Assembly (NCBI RefSeq): GCF_001884105.1 | Contig: NZ_MACI01000018.1 | Coordinates: 1 to 64,000, forward strand | Direction: 5' to 3' | DNA from: Bacillus luti | GTDB lineage: Bacteria; Bacillota; Bacilli; Bacillales; Bacillaceae_G | DNA length: 64,000 nt | Part shown: piece after piece, positions 54,013 to 61,657 of the stretch | Layout of the letters: every line of letters starts with the position of its first letter | Position numbering within the stretch: position 1 is the stretch's first letter | The notes under the pieces: generated by a model | What the model was told of the DNA's origin: nothing | Database searches by the model: none | What the model saw: the letters and a program-made list of their open reading frames with translations, nothing else | Program-made: the position numbers and the translations under genes

Positions 54013-54044
54013 AGTGACACTAATTGGAATAAATAATAAGAATG

Positions 54045-54069
54045 AGAGGATGAGGGATGCTCATCCTCT
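54045..54069 (+). terminator. Intra-operon hairpin between glnH and glnM
   Basis: Perfect 10-bp stem AGAGGATGAG / CTCATCCTCT with loop GGATG, followed by TCTTGT rather than a T-run. More likely a 3' stabiliser or partial terminator than a full stop, giving more binding protein than permease. Confidence 0.6.
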
Positions 54070-54095
54070 TCTTGTAAAGAAAGAGGGGAGAATAT

Positions 54096-54752
54096 GTGCC
54101 TGATTTTTCTATATTAACGAATAACATTGATATGTATTTAGAAGGATTTAAATATACAGTGATGTCTAGTGTACTTGCATTAATAGGGAGTTTTATTTTA
54201 GGAGTCATTTTGGCGGTAATGCGCATAGCGCCTATTCGCGTTTTAAATTGGATCGGATCTGCTTTTGTGGAATTTGTAAGAAATATTCCACTCGTATTAA
54301 TTGCATTTATATTTTATTTTGCTCTACCTGTAATAGGAATCACTTTGAATGGCTTTGTAGCAGGGACAGTTACGCTTACTGTGTATACTGCGGCCTTTAT
54401 TGCGGAAGTAATTCGTGCTGGTATTTTATCAGTCGCAAAAGGACAAATGGAAGCGGCGCGCTCTTCAGGGCTAACATATGTGCAAGCGATGTACTACATT
54501 ATTTTACCTCAAGCGATGAAAATCGTAATTCCTCCTCTAGGAAATCAATTTCTCAATTTAGTTAAAAATTCTTCTATACTCGGAATTATTGCTGGGACAG
54601 ATTTAATGTATCAAGGAGACTTAATTTCAACGAAGACGTTTGTTACGTTTGATGTATATATATTTGTTGGGATGTTTTATTTAATATTAACAATTCCGCT
54701 CAGTATGCTAGTGCGTTATTTAGAAAAACGCTTGGCAAAGGAGGCGGTGTAA
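54096..54752 (+). CDS. glnM: Glutamine ABC transporter permease
   Basis: 218 residues with five helices; GTG start at 54096 behind AAGAGGGGAG (the overlapping ATG 54094 is in a closed frame). His/Glu/Gln permease family marks: EFVRNIPLVLIAFIFYFALP (in part), the EAA coupling loop KGQMEAARSSGLTYVQAMYYIILPQA (in part; E-A-A-R-S-S-G-L) and NLVKNSSILGIIAGTDL. It pairs with the next permease to form the channel. Stop codon directly precedes the next ATG. Confidence 0.88.
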   Translation: MPDFSILTNNIDMYLEGFKYTVMSSVLALIGSFILGVILAVMRIAPIRVLNWIGSAFVEFVRNIPLVLIAFIFYFALPVIGITLNGFVAGTVTLTVYTAAFIAEVIRAGILSVAKGQMEAARSSGLTYVQAMYYIILPQAMKIVIPPLGNQFLNLVKNSSILGIIAGTDLMYQGDLISTKTFVTFDVYIFVGMFYLILTIPLSMLVRYLEKRLAKEAV

Positions 54753-55397
54753 ATGGATTTTAAGGGAGCAATAACAGGTGATCATATTCTATTTTTATTA
54801 AAAGGATTGCTCATCACATTAGAGGTAGCGCTCGTAGCAATTGTACTTAGCTTTATTATTGGTAGTGTAATAGGGATTGTGCGGTACACAAAAATACCCG
54901 TCGTCTCACAAATACTAGGTTTTATCGTTGAAGTAATTCGGAATTTACCGTTACTTTTAATTATATTTTTTACGTATTTTGCACTGCCTGAAGCGGGCTT
55001 GAAATTAGAAATTATAACAGCCGTAATTGTCGCTTTAACAATATTTGAAGCTGCAATGATATCTGAAATTGTTCGAAGTGGTCTATTATCTATCGAAAAA
55101 GGGCAAATCGAAGCAGCGAGGTCTTCCGGATTAACGTATGTTCAAGCGCTGTGGCATATTATTTTGCCACAAGCATTAAGAAGAATGGTCCCGCCGCTTG
55201 TTAGTCAGTTTATTTCATTACTGAAAGATACGTCGCTCGCAGTTGCTATATCATTGCCAGAACTTATGCATAACGCTCAAATTATTAGCGGACAGAATGT
55301 AAATTATATGATTCCGACTTTTATAGTAGTAGCTTGTATGTACTTTATCATAAATTATAGTTTATCAATTTTATCGAGAAGATTAGAACTACGCTAA
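54753..55397 (+). CDS. glnP: Glutamine ABC transporter permease
   Basis: 214-residue partner of GlnM with the same EAA loop (EAARSSGLTYVQALW) and EVIRNLPLLLIIFFTYFALP (in part). ATG 54753 begins at the base after the glnM stop and uses the AAGGAGG inside glnM as its ribosome site, so the two permeases are translationally coupled. Last gene of the operon, followed by a terminator. Confidence 0.88.
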   Translation: MDFKGAITGDHILFLLKGLLITLEVALVAIVLSFIIGSVIGIVRYTKIPVVSQILGFIVEVIRNLPLLLIIFFTYFALPEAGLKLEIITAVIVALTIFEAAMISEIVRSGLLSIEKGQIEAARSSGLTYVQALWHIILPQALRRMVPPLVSQFISLLKDTSLAVAISLPELMHNAQIISGQNVNYMIPTFIVVACMYFIINYSLSILSRRLELR

Positions 55398-55424
55398 CCC
55401 TTACAAAATATGTAAGGGTTTTTT
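55396..55424 (+). terminator. Terminator of glnQHMP
   Basis: AACCCTTAC / GTAAGGGTT, 9-bp stem with a 7-base loop and TTTT tail, beginning at the glnP stop. Confidence 0.88.
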
Positions 55425-55522
55425 CCTTGTTTATCCTTATTTTCCTCTAAATAGAATCTAAACCTTACGATAATTCGATTTTTATATTGTTTTATCAGAA
55501 AAGTTTTAATTTTATATAGAAA

Positions 55523-55562
55523 TTGTAACCGCTTTCGTGTATATTTTTATTATCAGAAAATT
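55523..55562 (+). promoter_or_regulatory. cre-like site and CodY box upstream of the amino acid permease
   Basis: 55523-55537 (TTGTAACCGCTTTCG) matches the cre consensus at all but the last position. 55548-55562 (TATTATCAGAAAATT) matches the CodY box AATTTTCWGAAAATT at 13 of 15 positions. Together they predict repression in rich medium by both CcpA and CodY. No certain -35/-10 pair was identified. Confidence 0.6.
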
Positions 55563-55603
55563 TTAACAAGATATAGGGGTATATTTGTAGGGGGAGGATT
55601 TAG

Positions 55604-57025
55604 ATGCAGCAACCAACGAATGAGCAATTACATCGTACGATGAAGAGTAGACATTTATTTATGATCGCACTTGGTGGTGTGATCGGAACTGGTTTTTTCT
55701 TAGGTTCAGGTTACACTATTAATCAGGCTGGACCAGGGGGGGCCATCCTTTCATATTTAGTGGGCGGATTTATTATGTATTTAACAATGCTTTGTCTTGG
55801 AGAGCTAACGGTAGCAATGCCAGTTTCAGGGTCTTTCCAAAAGTATGCGACGAAGTTTATCGGACCAGGAACGGGCTTTATGATTGGCTGGTTATACTGG
55901 CTTGGCTGGGCAGTAACAGTAGGACTAGAATTAACGTCAATCGGTTTAATGATGAAAAGATGGTTTCCGAATGTTGATGTTTGGGTATGGTGCCTTGTAT
56001 TCGGCGTTATTTTATATGCTTCAAATGCTATCTCAGCGAAAAGTTATGCTGAATTAGAGTTTTGGTTCTCTAGTATTAAAGTAGTTACAATTCTTGCGTT
56101 TGTTGTTCTTGGTGGTAGTGCATTACTAGGGTTTTTACCATACGATGGAAAAGAAGCAGCACCTCTTTTCTCTAACTTTGTAAGTGATGGTGGGTTATTC
56201 CCGAATGGACTAGCAGCGGTATTACTTACGATGATTACAGTTAACTTCTCGTTCCAAGGAACAGAGTTAATCGGGATTGCAGCAGGAGAAAGTAAAGATC
56301 CTGAAAAAACAATTCCACGCGCGATTCGTAATACAGTATGGCGTATTATGTTATTCTTCATTTTAACAATGACAATTTTAGTAGGATTAATTTCTTGGAA
56401 AGAAGCAGGCGTAATTGAAAGTCCATTCGTAGTTGTATTTGATAAAATCGGTATTCCATACGCAGCTGATATTATGAACTTCGTTATTATTACTGCTTTA
56501 TTATCTGTAGCGAACTCAGGGTTATATGCAGCAACTCGTATATTATGGTCACTTGCAAATGAAGGAATGGCACCAACTTCCTTCAAGAAAGTAAATAAGC
56601 GAGGTATTCCAATTACAGCGCTAGTCGTAACGATTGCGGTAGCTGGTCTTTCTTTATTCACAGGTTTCCTTGCAGAAGATACAGTATACATGTACTTATT
56701 ATCTATAGCTGGTTTATCGGCTGTATCAAGTTGGATTATTATTGCTCTATCGCAACTGCGCTTTAGAAGTCAGTATATAAAAGGCGGAGGAAAGTTAGAG
56801 GACTTAAAGTATAGAACACCGTTATATCCGATTGTTCCTATTTTAGCTTTAATTACAAATAGTATCGTTGTTATTAGTTTAGCGTTTATTCCTGAACAAC
56901 GAATGGCGTTATATTGTGGTATTCCATTTATCATTTTCTGCTATATATATTATTATATGAGTAAGAAACGGAAGAAACCGATGAAAGTGGAGACAACAAA
57001 TGAAACTAACAATCAAACACGATGA
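55604..57025 (+). CDS. AAT-family amino acid permease (RocE/GabP/MmuP-like)
   Basis: 473-residue, twelve-helix permease of the amino acid transporter (AAT) family: MKSRHLFMIALGGVIGTGFF (in part) at TM1, YLTMLCLGELTVAMPVSGSF at TM2-3, and SFQGTELIGIAAGES, the AAT consensus with the gating Glu. Related to GABA, arginine and S-methylmethionine permeases; substrate undecided. ATG 55604 follows AGGGGGAGG. Its last 26 bases overlap the start of an OsmC-family gene, so the two are one unit. Confidence 0.88.
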   Translation: MQQPTNEQLHRTMKSRHLFMIALGGVIGTGFFLGSGYTINQAGPGGAILSYLVGGFIMYLTMLCLGELTVAMPVSGSFQKYATKFIGPGTGFMIGWLYWLGWAVTVGLELTSIGLMMKRWFPNVDVWVWCLVFGVILYASNAISAKSYAELEFWFSSIKVVTILAFVVLGGSALLGFLPYDGKEAAPLFSNFVSDGGLFPNGLAAVLLTMITVNFSFQGTELIGIAAGESKDPEKTIPRAIRNTVWRIMLFFILTMTILVGLISWKEAGVIESPFVVVFDKIGIPYAADIMNFVIITALLSVANSGLYAATRILWSLANEGMAPTSFKKVNKRGIPITALVVTIAVAGLSLFTGFLAEDTVYMYLLSIAGLSAVSSWIIIALSQLRFRSQYIKGGGKLEDLKYRTPLYPIVPILALITNSIVVISLAFIPEQRMALYCGIPFIIFCYIYYYMSKKRKKPMKVETTNETNNQTR

Positions 57026-57377
57026 TATTGAGGCAGATTTATCGTATGGTCCATTAGCGATTGGAAAAGAAAACGGGTATTCACCGTTACAATTACTCGT
57101 TTCTTCTATCGCGGGATGCAGTGCAATTGTCTTTCGCACAATTTTAGAAAAGAAACGCATTACATACGATACGTTTACAATTGAAACTGAAATTGGGAGA
57201 AGTGAAGCTTTATCGAAACCAGTTGAAAGTATTCATTTGCACTATAAAATTAAAGCGGAAAACATTACAGAAGAGCAGTTGGACAAGGCGTTGCAGCTTG
57301 CAGTGAAGAATTGCACGATTGTTCAATCTGTAAAAGATAGTATAAAAATTACGGAAACAATTGAATTGATAAAGTGA
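57000..57377 (+). CDS. OsmC/Ohr-family protein
   Basis: 125-residue cytoplasmic protein with the OsmC fold: YSPLQLLVSSIAGCSAIVFR carries the first redox cysteine, and LAVKNCTIVQSVKDS the second. Members are thiol peroxidases reducing organic hydroperoxides, or of unknown role. ATG 57000 lies inside the permease gene (26-base overlap), with GTGGAG as ribosome site. The link between a permease and an OsmC protein is unusual and may indicate that a sulfur-containing or reactive compound is imported. Confidence 0.82.
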   Translation: MKLTIKHDDIEADLSYGPLAIGKENGYSPLQLLVSSIAGCSAIVFRTILEKKRITYDTFTIETEIGRSEALSKPVESIHLHYKIKAENITEEQLDKALQLAVKNCTIVQSVKDSIKITETIELIK

Positions 57378-57419
57378 AACATAAAAACGTGAGAATACGG
57401 CTCTCACGTTTTTATGTTT
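57377..57419 (+). terminator. Terminator of the permease/OsmC unit
   Basis: Stem AAACATAAAAACGTGAGA / TCTCACGTTTTTATGTTT (18 bp) with an 8-base loop. Confidence 0.92.
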
Positions 57420-57439
57420 TTAACAGAGGAGGAAGTATT

Positions 57440-57874
57440 ATGAAATGTTTAGGTTGTCAATTAGCAAACGAAGAAGAAATGATATATAAAGTATATGAAG
57501 ATGACTATGTAACTTGTTTTTTAGATCATGAACCTTTCTATCCAGGACATACTTTAATTGTGCCAAAGCAACATGTGTTAGAGGTAGATGAATTAGATGA
57601 TGTTGTAGCAAAATCGATTATGGATGCGTCTAAGATTATTGCAAAAGCCATTAAGGCATTATATAAACCAGATGGAATTACAATTTGTCAAAATGGTGGA
57701 ATCTTTAACGAGTTAACACATTATCATATGCATGTCGTACCGAGATATAAAGAGCGCTCGTTTGCTGAGTTTTATACGGCACAACCAGGAGAAAAGCAGA
57801 ATCATAACTTGGAAGAGACAAAGTATTTGTTAAAAGAAGCGATAGAGCAAATACTGCATATTGAAAAGGTGTAA
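57440..57874 (+). CDS. HIT-family (histidine triad) nucleotide-binding hydrolase
   Basis: 144 residues from ATG 57440 (AGAGGAGGAAG upstream); upstream codons run through a terminator and are not used. The histidine triad is intact: HYHMHVVPRY (HxHxHxx form H-Y-H-M-H-V-V), and the N-terminal CLGCQLA pair of cysteines plus FLDHEPFYPGHTLIVPKQH are typical of Hit/HinT proteins that split AMP from adenylated substrates. Monocistronic between two strong terminators. Biological substrate unknown. Confidence 0.88.
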   Translation: MKCLGCQLANEEEMIYKVYEDDYVTCFLDHEPFYPGHTLIVPKQHVLEVDELDDVVAKSIMDASKIIAKAIKALYKPDGITICQNGGIFNELTHYHMHVVPRYKERSFAEFYTAQPGEKQNHNLEETKYLLKEAIEQILHIEKV

Positions 57875-57911
57875 AAGAATTTTTCTTAGAGATACAGTCA
57901 GGAAAATTCTA

Positions 57912-57965
57912 ATAAACAAAAGCCCAATTTCTCAGTTAAAATAGAGAAATTGGGCTTTTGTTTAT
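57912..57965 (+). terminator. Terminator of the HIT gene
   Basis: A 22-bp near-perfect stem from ATAAACAAAAGCCC to GGGCTTTTGTTTAT with a 10-base loop; unusually long. Confidence 0.9.
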
Positions 57966-58007
57966 TCTATTATTAAATTTTATCTATAAAAAGATTTCGC
58001 AGTGTCA

Positions 58008-58040
58008 CAAAGTATGGTGCTCATTCGTTATATAGAGTGA
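58008..58040 (+). promoter_or_regulatory. Candidate ECF-type autoregulated promoter
   Basis: TGTCAC at about 58002-58013 followed after 16-17 bases by TCGTTA, upstream of the ECF sigma gene. The spacing and elements resemble ECF promoters (AAC-like -35, CGT-like -10), as expected for self-activation. Low certainty. Confidence 0.3.
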
Positions 58041-58053
58041 GAGGAGGAATTAT

Positions 58054-58611
58054 ATGAAAGTTACAAACAACGATTATGAAAAGATGGAAGAGCTATATGA
58101 GTTGTATGAACAAAAGATTTATTATGTAGCGTATTCTATTTTAAATAATATTCAACAGGCTGAAGATGCGGTTCAAGAGACGTTTATTACTCTTTATAAG
58201 AACTTGGAAAAGCTCCATAGCTTGGCTACTGAAGAGCTTAAACGCTACATTTTGAGGGTTGCGAAAAACAAGGCGATTGATAGTTACCGGAAAAATAAAC
58301 GACATGAAACATTTTTAGAAGAATATGAAAGAGAATCAACAGAAGCAGTAGATGAAAATATTGAAGAGTGGGAAAAACGTACAATGTCTGAGGTTCAAAT
58401 TGATACATTGCTAAAAGAGTTAAATGAATCTAATAGACAGGTATTTAAGTACAAAGTCTTCTATAACTTAACGTATCAAGAAATTTCAAGTGTCATGGGG
58501 ATAACGGAGGCTAATGTCCGTAAGCAGTTTGAGCGTGCTCGAAAACGAGTTCAAAATATGATAGGAGGTATACAACATGACGAATTCAAAGAACTCCAAA
58601 GAAATGTATGA
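58054..58611 (+). CDS. ECF-subfamily RNA polymerase sigma factor
   Basis: 185 residues: region 2 (about 15-85; YYVAYSILNNIQQAEDAVQETF in part, then YILRVAKNKAIDSYRKNKR) and region 4 (about 125-175; LNESNRQVFKYKVFYNLTYQ in part, EISSVMGITEANVRKQFERARKRV). A flexible acidic linker joins them. ATG 58054 follows GAGAGGAGG. Its end overlaps the start of an anti-sigma gene by 35 bases, the standard layout for ECF sigma and its membrane inhibitor. Which regulon it drives is unknown. Confidence 0.9.
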   Translation: MKVTNNDYEKMEELYELYEQKIYYVAYSILNNIQQAEDAVQETFITLYKNLEKLHSLATEELKRYILRVAKNKAIDSYRKNKRHETFLEEYERESTEAVDENIEEWEKRTMSEVQIDTLLKELNESNRQVFKYKVFYNLTYQEISSVMGITEANVRKQFERARKRVQNMIGGIQHDEFKELQRNV

Positions 58612-60004
58612 CCTTGCTGAAAAAATTGCTTTAGATGATTTTGATAAACTCGAAGAACAACATGAATTTTCACATACATATACGCGCAAAAAGAAATTGT
58701 TTATGGAAGAAATGAAGCTGAAGGGCGAGCGACCACAGAAAAAGCATAAAAGACATCGTATGTTAATCGCTGCTGCCTGTTTATTAATTGGTATGCCGAC
58801 AACTGTTTTTGGTGCAGTGAAAGTCTATAATATGATTGTTCAAAAACAAAATTACGAAGTAAATGTTTTCTTAACAAATAAGGATTCGAAAAAGAGTGAT
58901 CAGTGGTATAAGTTGAAGGTTGGTAAATTGCCAGAAAATATGGAAGCAATTGATGACTCTGCTATGAAATATTCATTTAAAGATAACTACGCAAAGGGTG
59001 GATTTTCATTCATTCTTTGGAGAGTAGGAAAAGATTCGAATTTTAAAACACTGTACTCAAAAAGTTACGAAGAGAAAGAGATAAATGGCAAGAAAGCAGT
59101 GATTGTTAATAAAGAAAATGGAAACAACAATTTAGCGTTTAACAGAGAGGTCTTTCTCTTTTTTGAGAAAGAGGGGATCATGTTACAAAGTTATATTGGA
59201 AACGATATAAACGAAGAACAAATGGTGGATGTGCTAGGGAGCATTTCACTTGAGCCCACGTCAAAAGAAAAGTCATCATATATAAGCGATTATGATAAAA
59301 AGTATTTTAGCCAAGAAGGTAAAACAACTAAGGTGATTCCTTTGAAAAAAGATAGTAAACGACTATTTCATATAGGGCAAAAGGTTCCAGTAACGATTAT
59401 CATGGATAACAGTAAAATTGAATATGTGATAGAAAAAGTTGAAGTTTTTGATTCCATTAAAGATTTTAAGCATGAAAACTTTAATGAAACGGGATTAGGG
59501 AGACTAAGCGAGAATCAGGCTTTGGATCAAGCTGGACAATTGATACCATATAGACGGGATGAATATAAATTTGGAAATGGTAAAGATTCAATTGATCAAT
59601 TAATAGAGTCAAGATTAATTCAGCCTAAATTTGTCTACTTGACAACAACAGTGAAAAATATAGGTAAACAGGAAACAAAAGAAATCTATATGCATCCATC
59701 CATACAAGTGCTTAAAAGTAAGGGGAATGTATGGAATTACGCTGAAAGAGCTGGAATTACGGAAAAAAATATTATGACGGGCGAAGTTGATTATTTAGAA
59801 CCTCACGGAGACGGGAAAAGCTTTTACAATATTGGTAGTATCACACCAGGACAAACGGTAAAGGTTAACCTAGGTTATTTTGTAGATGAGGATAAGTTAG
59901 ATTCAATCTTCCTTGATGCTTTCCGTTACAGTGGGTCTAGTGGCACTGAAAATATGAATGAGAAAAATCGTTGGTGGTTCGATATTCGTCAACAGTCAAA
60001 ATAA
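58577..60004 (+). CDS. Membrane anti-sigma factor with large extracytoplasmic domain (DUF4179-like)
   Basis: 475 residues. Cytoplasmic N-terminus (1-70; contains EKIALDDFDKLEEQHEF), one membrane helix (RMLIAAACLLIGMPTTVFGAV, about 71-90), and a large extracellular region of about 380 residues with two beta-rich parts. Arrangement, overlap with the ECF gene and DUF4179-like start indicate it holds the sigma factor inactive until an outside signal arrives. ATG 58577 has AGGAGG within the sigma gene. The long ectodomain, much larger than in simple RsiX-type proteins, may be the sensor. Confidence 0.8.
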   Translation: MTNSKNSKEMYDLAEKIALDDFDKLEEQHEFSHTYTRKKKLFMEEMKLKGERPQKKHKRHRMLIAAACLLIGMPTTVFGAVKVYNMIVQKQNYEVNVFLTNKDSKKSDQWYKLKVGKLPENMEAIDDSAMKYSFKDNYAKGGFSFILWRVGKDSNFKTLYSKSYEEKEINGKKAVIVNKENGNNNLAFNREVFLFFEKEGIMLQSYIGNDINEEQMVDVLGSISLEPTSKEKSSYISDYDKKYFSQEGKTTKVIPLKKDSKRLFHIGQKVPVTIIMDNSKIEYVIEKVEVFDSIKDFKHENFNETGLGRLSENQALDQAGQLIPYRRDEYKFGNGKDSIDQLIESRLIQPKFVYLTTTVKNIGKQETKEIYMHPSIQVLKSKGNVWNYAERAGITEKNIMTGEVDYLEPHGDGKSFYNIGSITPGQTVKVNLGYFVDEDKLDSIFLDAFRYSGSSGTENMNEKNRWWFDIRQQSK

Positions 60005-60016
60005 TAGAAATAAATC

Positions 60017-60055
60017 GACGAAAAAAGCTGCTTATATTTAGCAGCTTTTTTCGTC
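60017..60055. terminator. Bidirectional terminator after the anti-sigma gene
   Basis: 16-bp stem GACGAAAAAAGCTGCT / AGCAGCTTTTTTCGTC; lies partly inside the end of the converging WYL-regulator gene. Confidence 0.88.
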
Positions 60056-60991
60056 TTCATACATATGTAAAATTTCTTTCGCACGTAGACGTAAACCATC
60101 TATTAGTTCTTTTGGTTCTAAAACCCGTGCATCTTTTCCAAGCCTATAAAATAAAGGCGTAATAAAATTGACTTCACCTTTATCAATTGTTGAATGTATA
60201 TATCCTGTCCCGTCTTCGTTTGCTACAACGAATTCTTCAAGGTAAGGCACGCTTTTACATTGGCGTACACCTTCTGTCGTCAGTAAAACATGTAACTGAG
60301 TAGGACTGTGTACTACGTTAGAGTTAGAGGCAAACCACGCTTCTAAATTTATGAATGTATCTTCATTTTCTTCTGTGGATAATATAGAGAGAATACGATC
60401 GACGCGATACAGTAATATTTTTTTTCTACTAAAGTCGTAGGATGGTAAGTACCATAGCCCGTCATGAGCATATACACCGATAGGATGAACATGTTTTGTT
60501 TTTATCCCCGATTTAGATTCGTATTGAAAGTGTAAATTTTTATTTTCAATAGCCGCGGTTAACACTTCGTTTAATAGAGGTGTATCAATTGTTCTCTTCG
60601 GATTCCAAAAGGCGATATAAGAATGTATTTTATCAACTTTTGCTTTCGCATCATGTTGTAGAGAGCTATATAGTTTATGCGTAACAGAATTGATCTCTGT
60701 ATTAAAAGGTAGGTCTCGGTAGTAGTTTAAAGATTGAAAGGCAAAAAAGATGGAGACAGCTTCTTCTTCCGTAAATAAAATAGGGGGAATTACTTTATTC
60801 GTTAATACTTTATAGCCGCCGTTGCGACCTTGTTCCGCATAAATAGGTAACCCCATATCACTTAAATCTAAAATGTATCTATGAACCGTACGAACGGAAA
60901 TATTAAATTCATCAGCTATTTCTTGAGCTGTAAATGTTTTTTTTGCAGAAGCAAATATAAGAATATCTAATAAGCGTTTAGCTTTTGACAA
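60038..60991 (-). CDS. HTH-WYL transcriptional regulator (YafY type)
   Basis: 317 residues from TTG 60991, chosen because AAGGTG lies six bases upstream; the frame is open 31 codons further (ATG 61084) but that region contains a dyad and no ribosome site. An HTH_11 domain (SKAKRLLDILIFASAKKTFTAQEIADEF in part, VRTVHRYILDLSDMGLPIYAEQG in part) is followed by a WYL domain (about 135-310; DGLWYLPSYDFSRKKILLYRVDRI in part). WYL domains bind ligands such as oligonucleotides. It is divergent from a reductase-family gene, its probable target. Confidence 0.85.
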   Translation of the reverse strand: MSKAKRLLDILIFASAKKTFTAQEIADEFNISVRTVHRYILDLSDMGLPIYAEQGRNGGYKVLTNKVIPPILFTEEEAVSIFFAFQSLNYYRDLPFNTEINSVTHKLYSSLQHDAKAKVDKIHSYIAFWNPKRTIDTPLLNEVLTAAIENKNLHFQYESKSGIKTKHVHPIGVYAHDGLWYLPSYDFSRKKILLYRVDRILSILSTEENEDTFINLEAWFASNSNVVHSPTQLHVLLTTEGVRQCKSVPYLEEFVVANEDGTGYIHSTIDKGEVNFITPLFYRLGKDARVLEPKELIDGLRLRAKEILHMYEDEKSC

Positions 60992-61012
60992 ATGTATCAC
61001 CTTTTTCTTTTT

Positions 61013-61035
61013 AACATGACATAAAGTGTCATGTT
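61013..61035. promoter_or_regulatory. Perfect dyad between the WYL regulator and reductase-family gene
   Basis: AACATGACA - TAAAG - TGTCATGTT, 9-base perfect arms, centred between the two divergent start codons. Probable operator for the WYL regulator. Confidence 0.6.
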
Positions 61036-61096
61036 TTATTGTTAGTATATTGTTTACATCATATGTTATCAAGATGAGATGCAAGGAGGAAAAGAT

Positions 61097-61618
61097 ATGT
61101 CACGTGAAATAGTTTTATTTATTGCAGCGAGCTTAGATGGATATATTGCGAAAGAAAATGATGATTTACAGTGGTTAATGGAAACAGAAGGAGAGGGAGA
61201 TAACGGTTATACAGAAATGTATGAAACGATTGATACAATAATTATGGGAAAGAAAACGTACGATTATGTAGTAGAGCATACGGAAACATTCCCGTACCTA
61301 GATAAAAAATGTTATGTTTTTTCTCGTTCAGAAAAAGGTTCAGATGGAAACGTGGAGTTTGTAAATGAAGATGTAGTAGAGTTTACGAAAAGGATAAAAG
61401 CACAGGAAGGATCTAAAATATGGATGGTTGGTGGAGGCGAGCTACTGAGAGAATTCTTTAAGAATAATCTAATTGATGAATATGTTGTTACGATTACACC
61501 CCATATATTAGGCTCGGGCGTTCCATTATTTAAAGAAAAGAATCCAGAAATTCATTTAACTTTAACGGATACGAAACGTTTTGGGCAATTTGTAAATTTA
61601 TACTATAAAGTAAAATGA
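61097..61618 (+). CDS. Dihydrofolate reductase-family protein (RibD C-terminal domain)
   Basis: 173 residues from ATG 61097 (AAGGAGGAAAAG upstream). Single RibD_C/DHFR-like domain: EIVLFIAASLDGYIAKENDDLQWL in part, DTIIMGKKTYDYV, and the NADPH loop IWMVGGGELLREFF. The YyaP/YwjB group in Bacillus; enzymatic role in folate or another reduction is unproven. Divergent from a WYL regulator with a perfect dyad between. Ends at a terminator shared with the histidine kinase gene. Confidence 0.85.
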   Translation: MSREIVLFIAASLDGYIAKENDDLQWLMETEGEGDNGYTEMYETIDTIIMGKKTYDYVVEHTETFPYLDKKCYVFSRSEKGSDGNVEFVNEDVVEFTKRIKAQEGSKIWMVGGGELLREFFKNNLIDEYVVTITPHILGSGVPLFKEKNPEIHLTLTDTKRFGQFVNLYYKVK

Positions 61619-61657
61619 TAAAGAAACACGACTACTGATGATAGTCGTGTTTCTTTA
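61619..61657. terminator. Bidirectional terminator between reductase-family gene and sensor kinase
   Basis: 15-bp stem AAAGAAACACGACTA / TAGTCGTGTTTCTTT with a 7-base loop. Confidence 0.9.
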
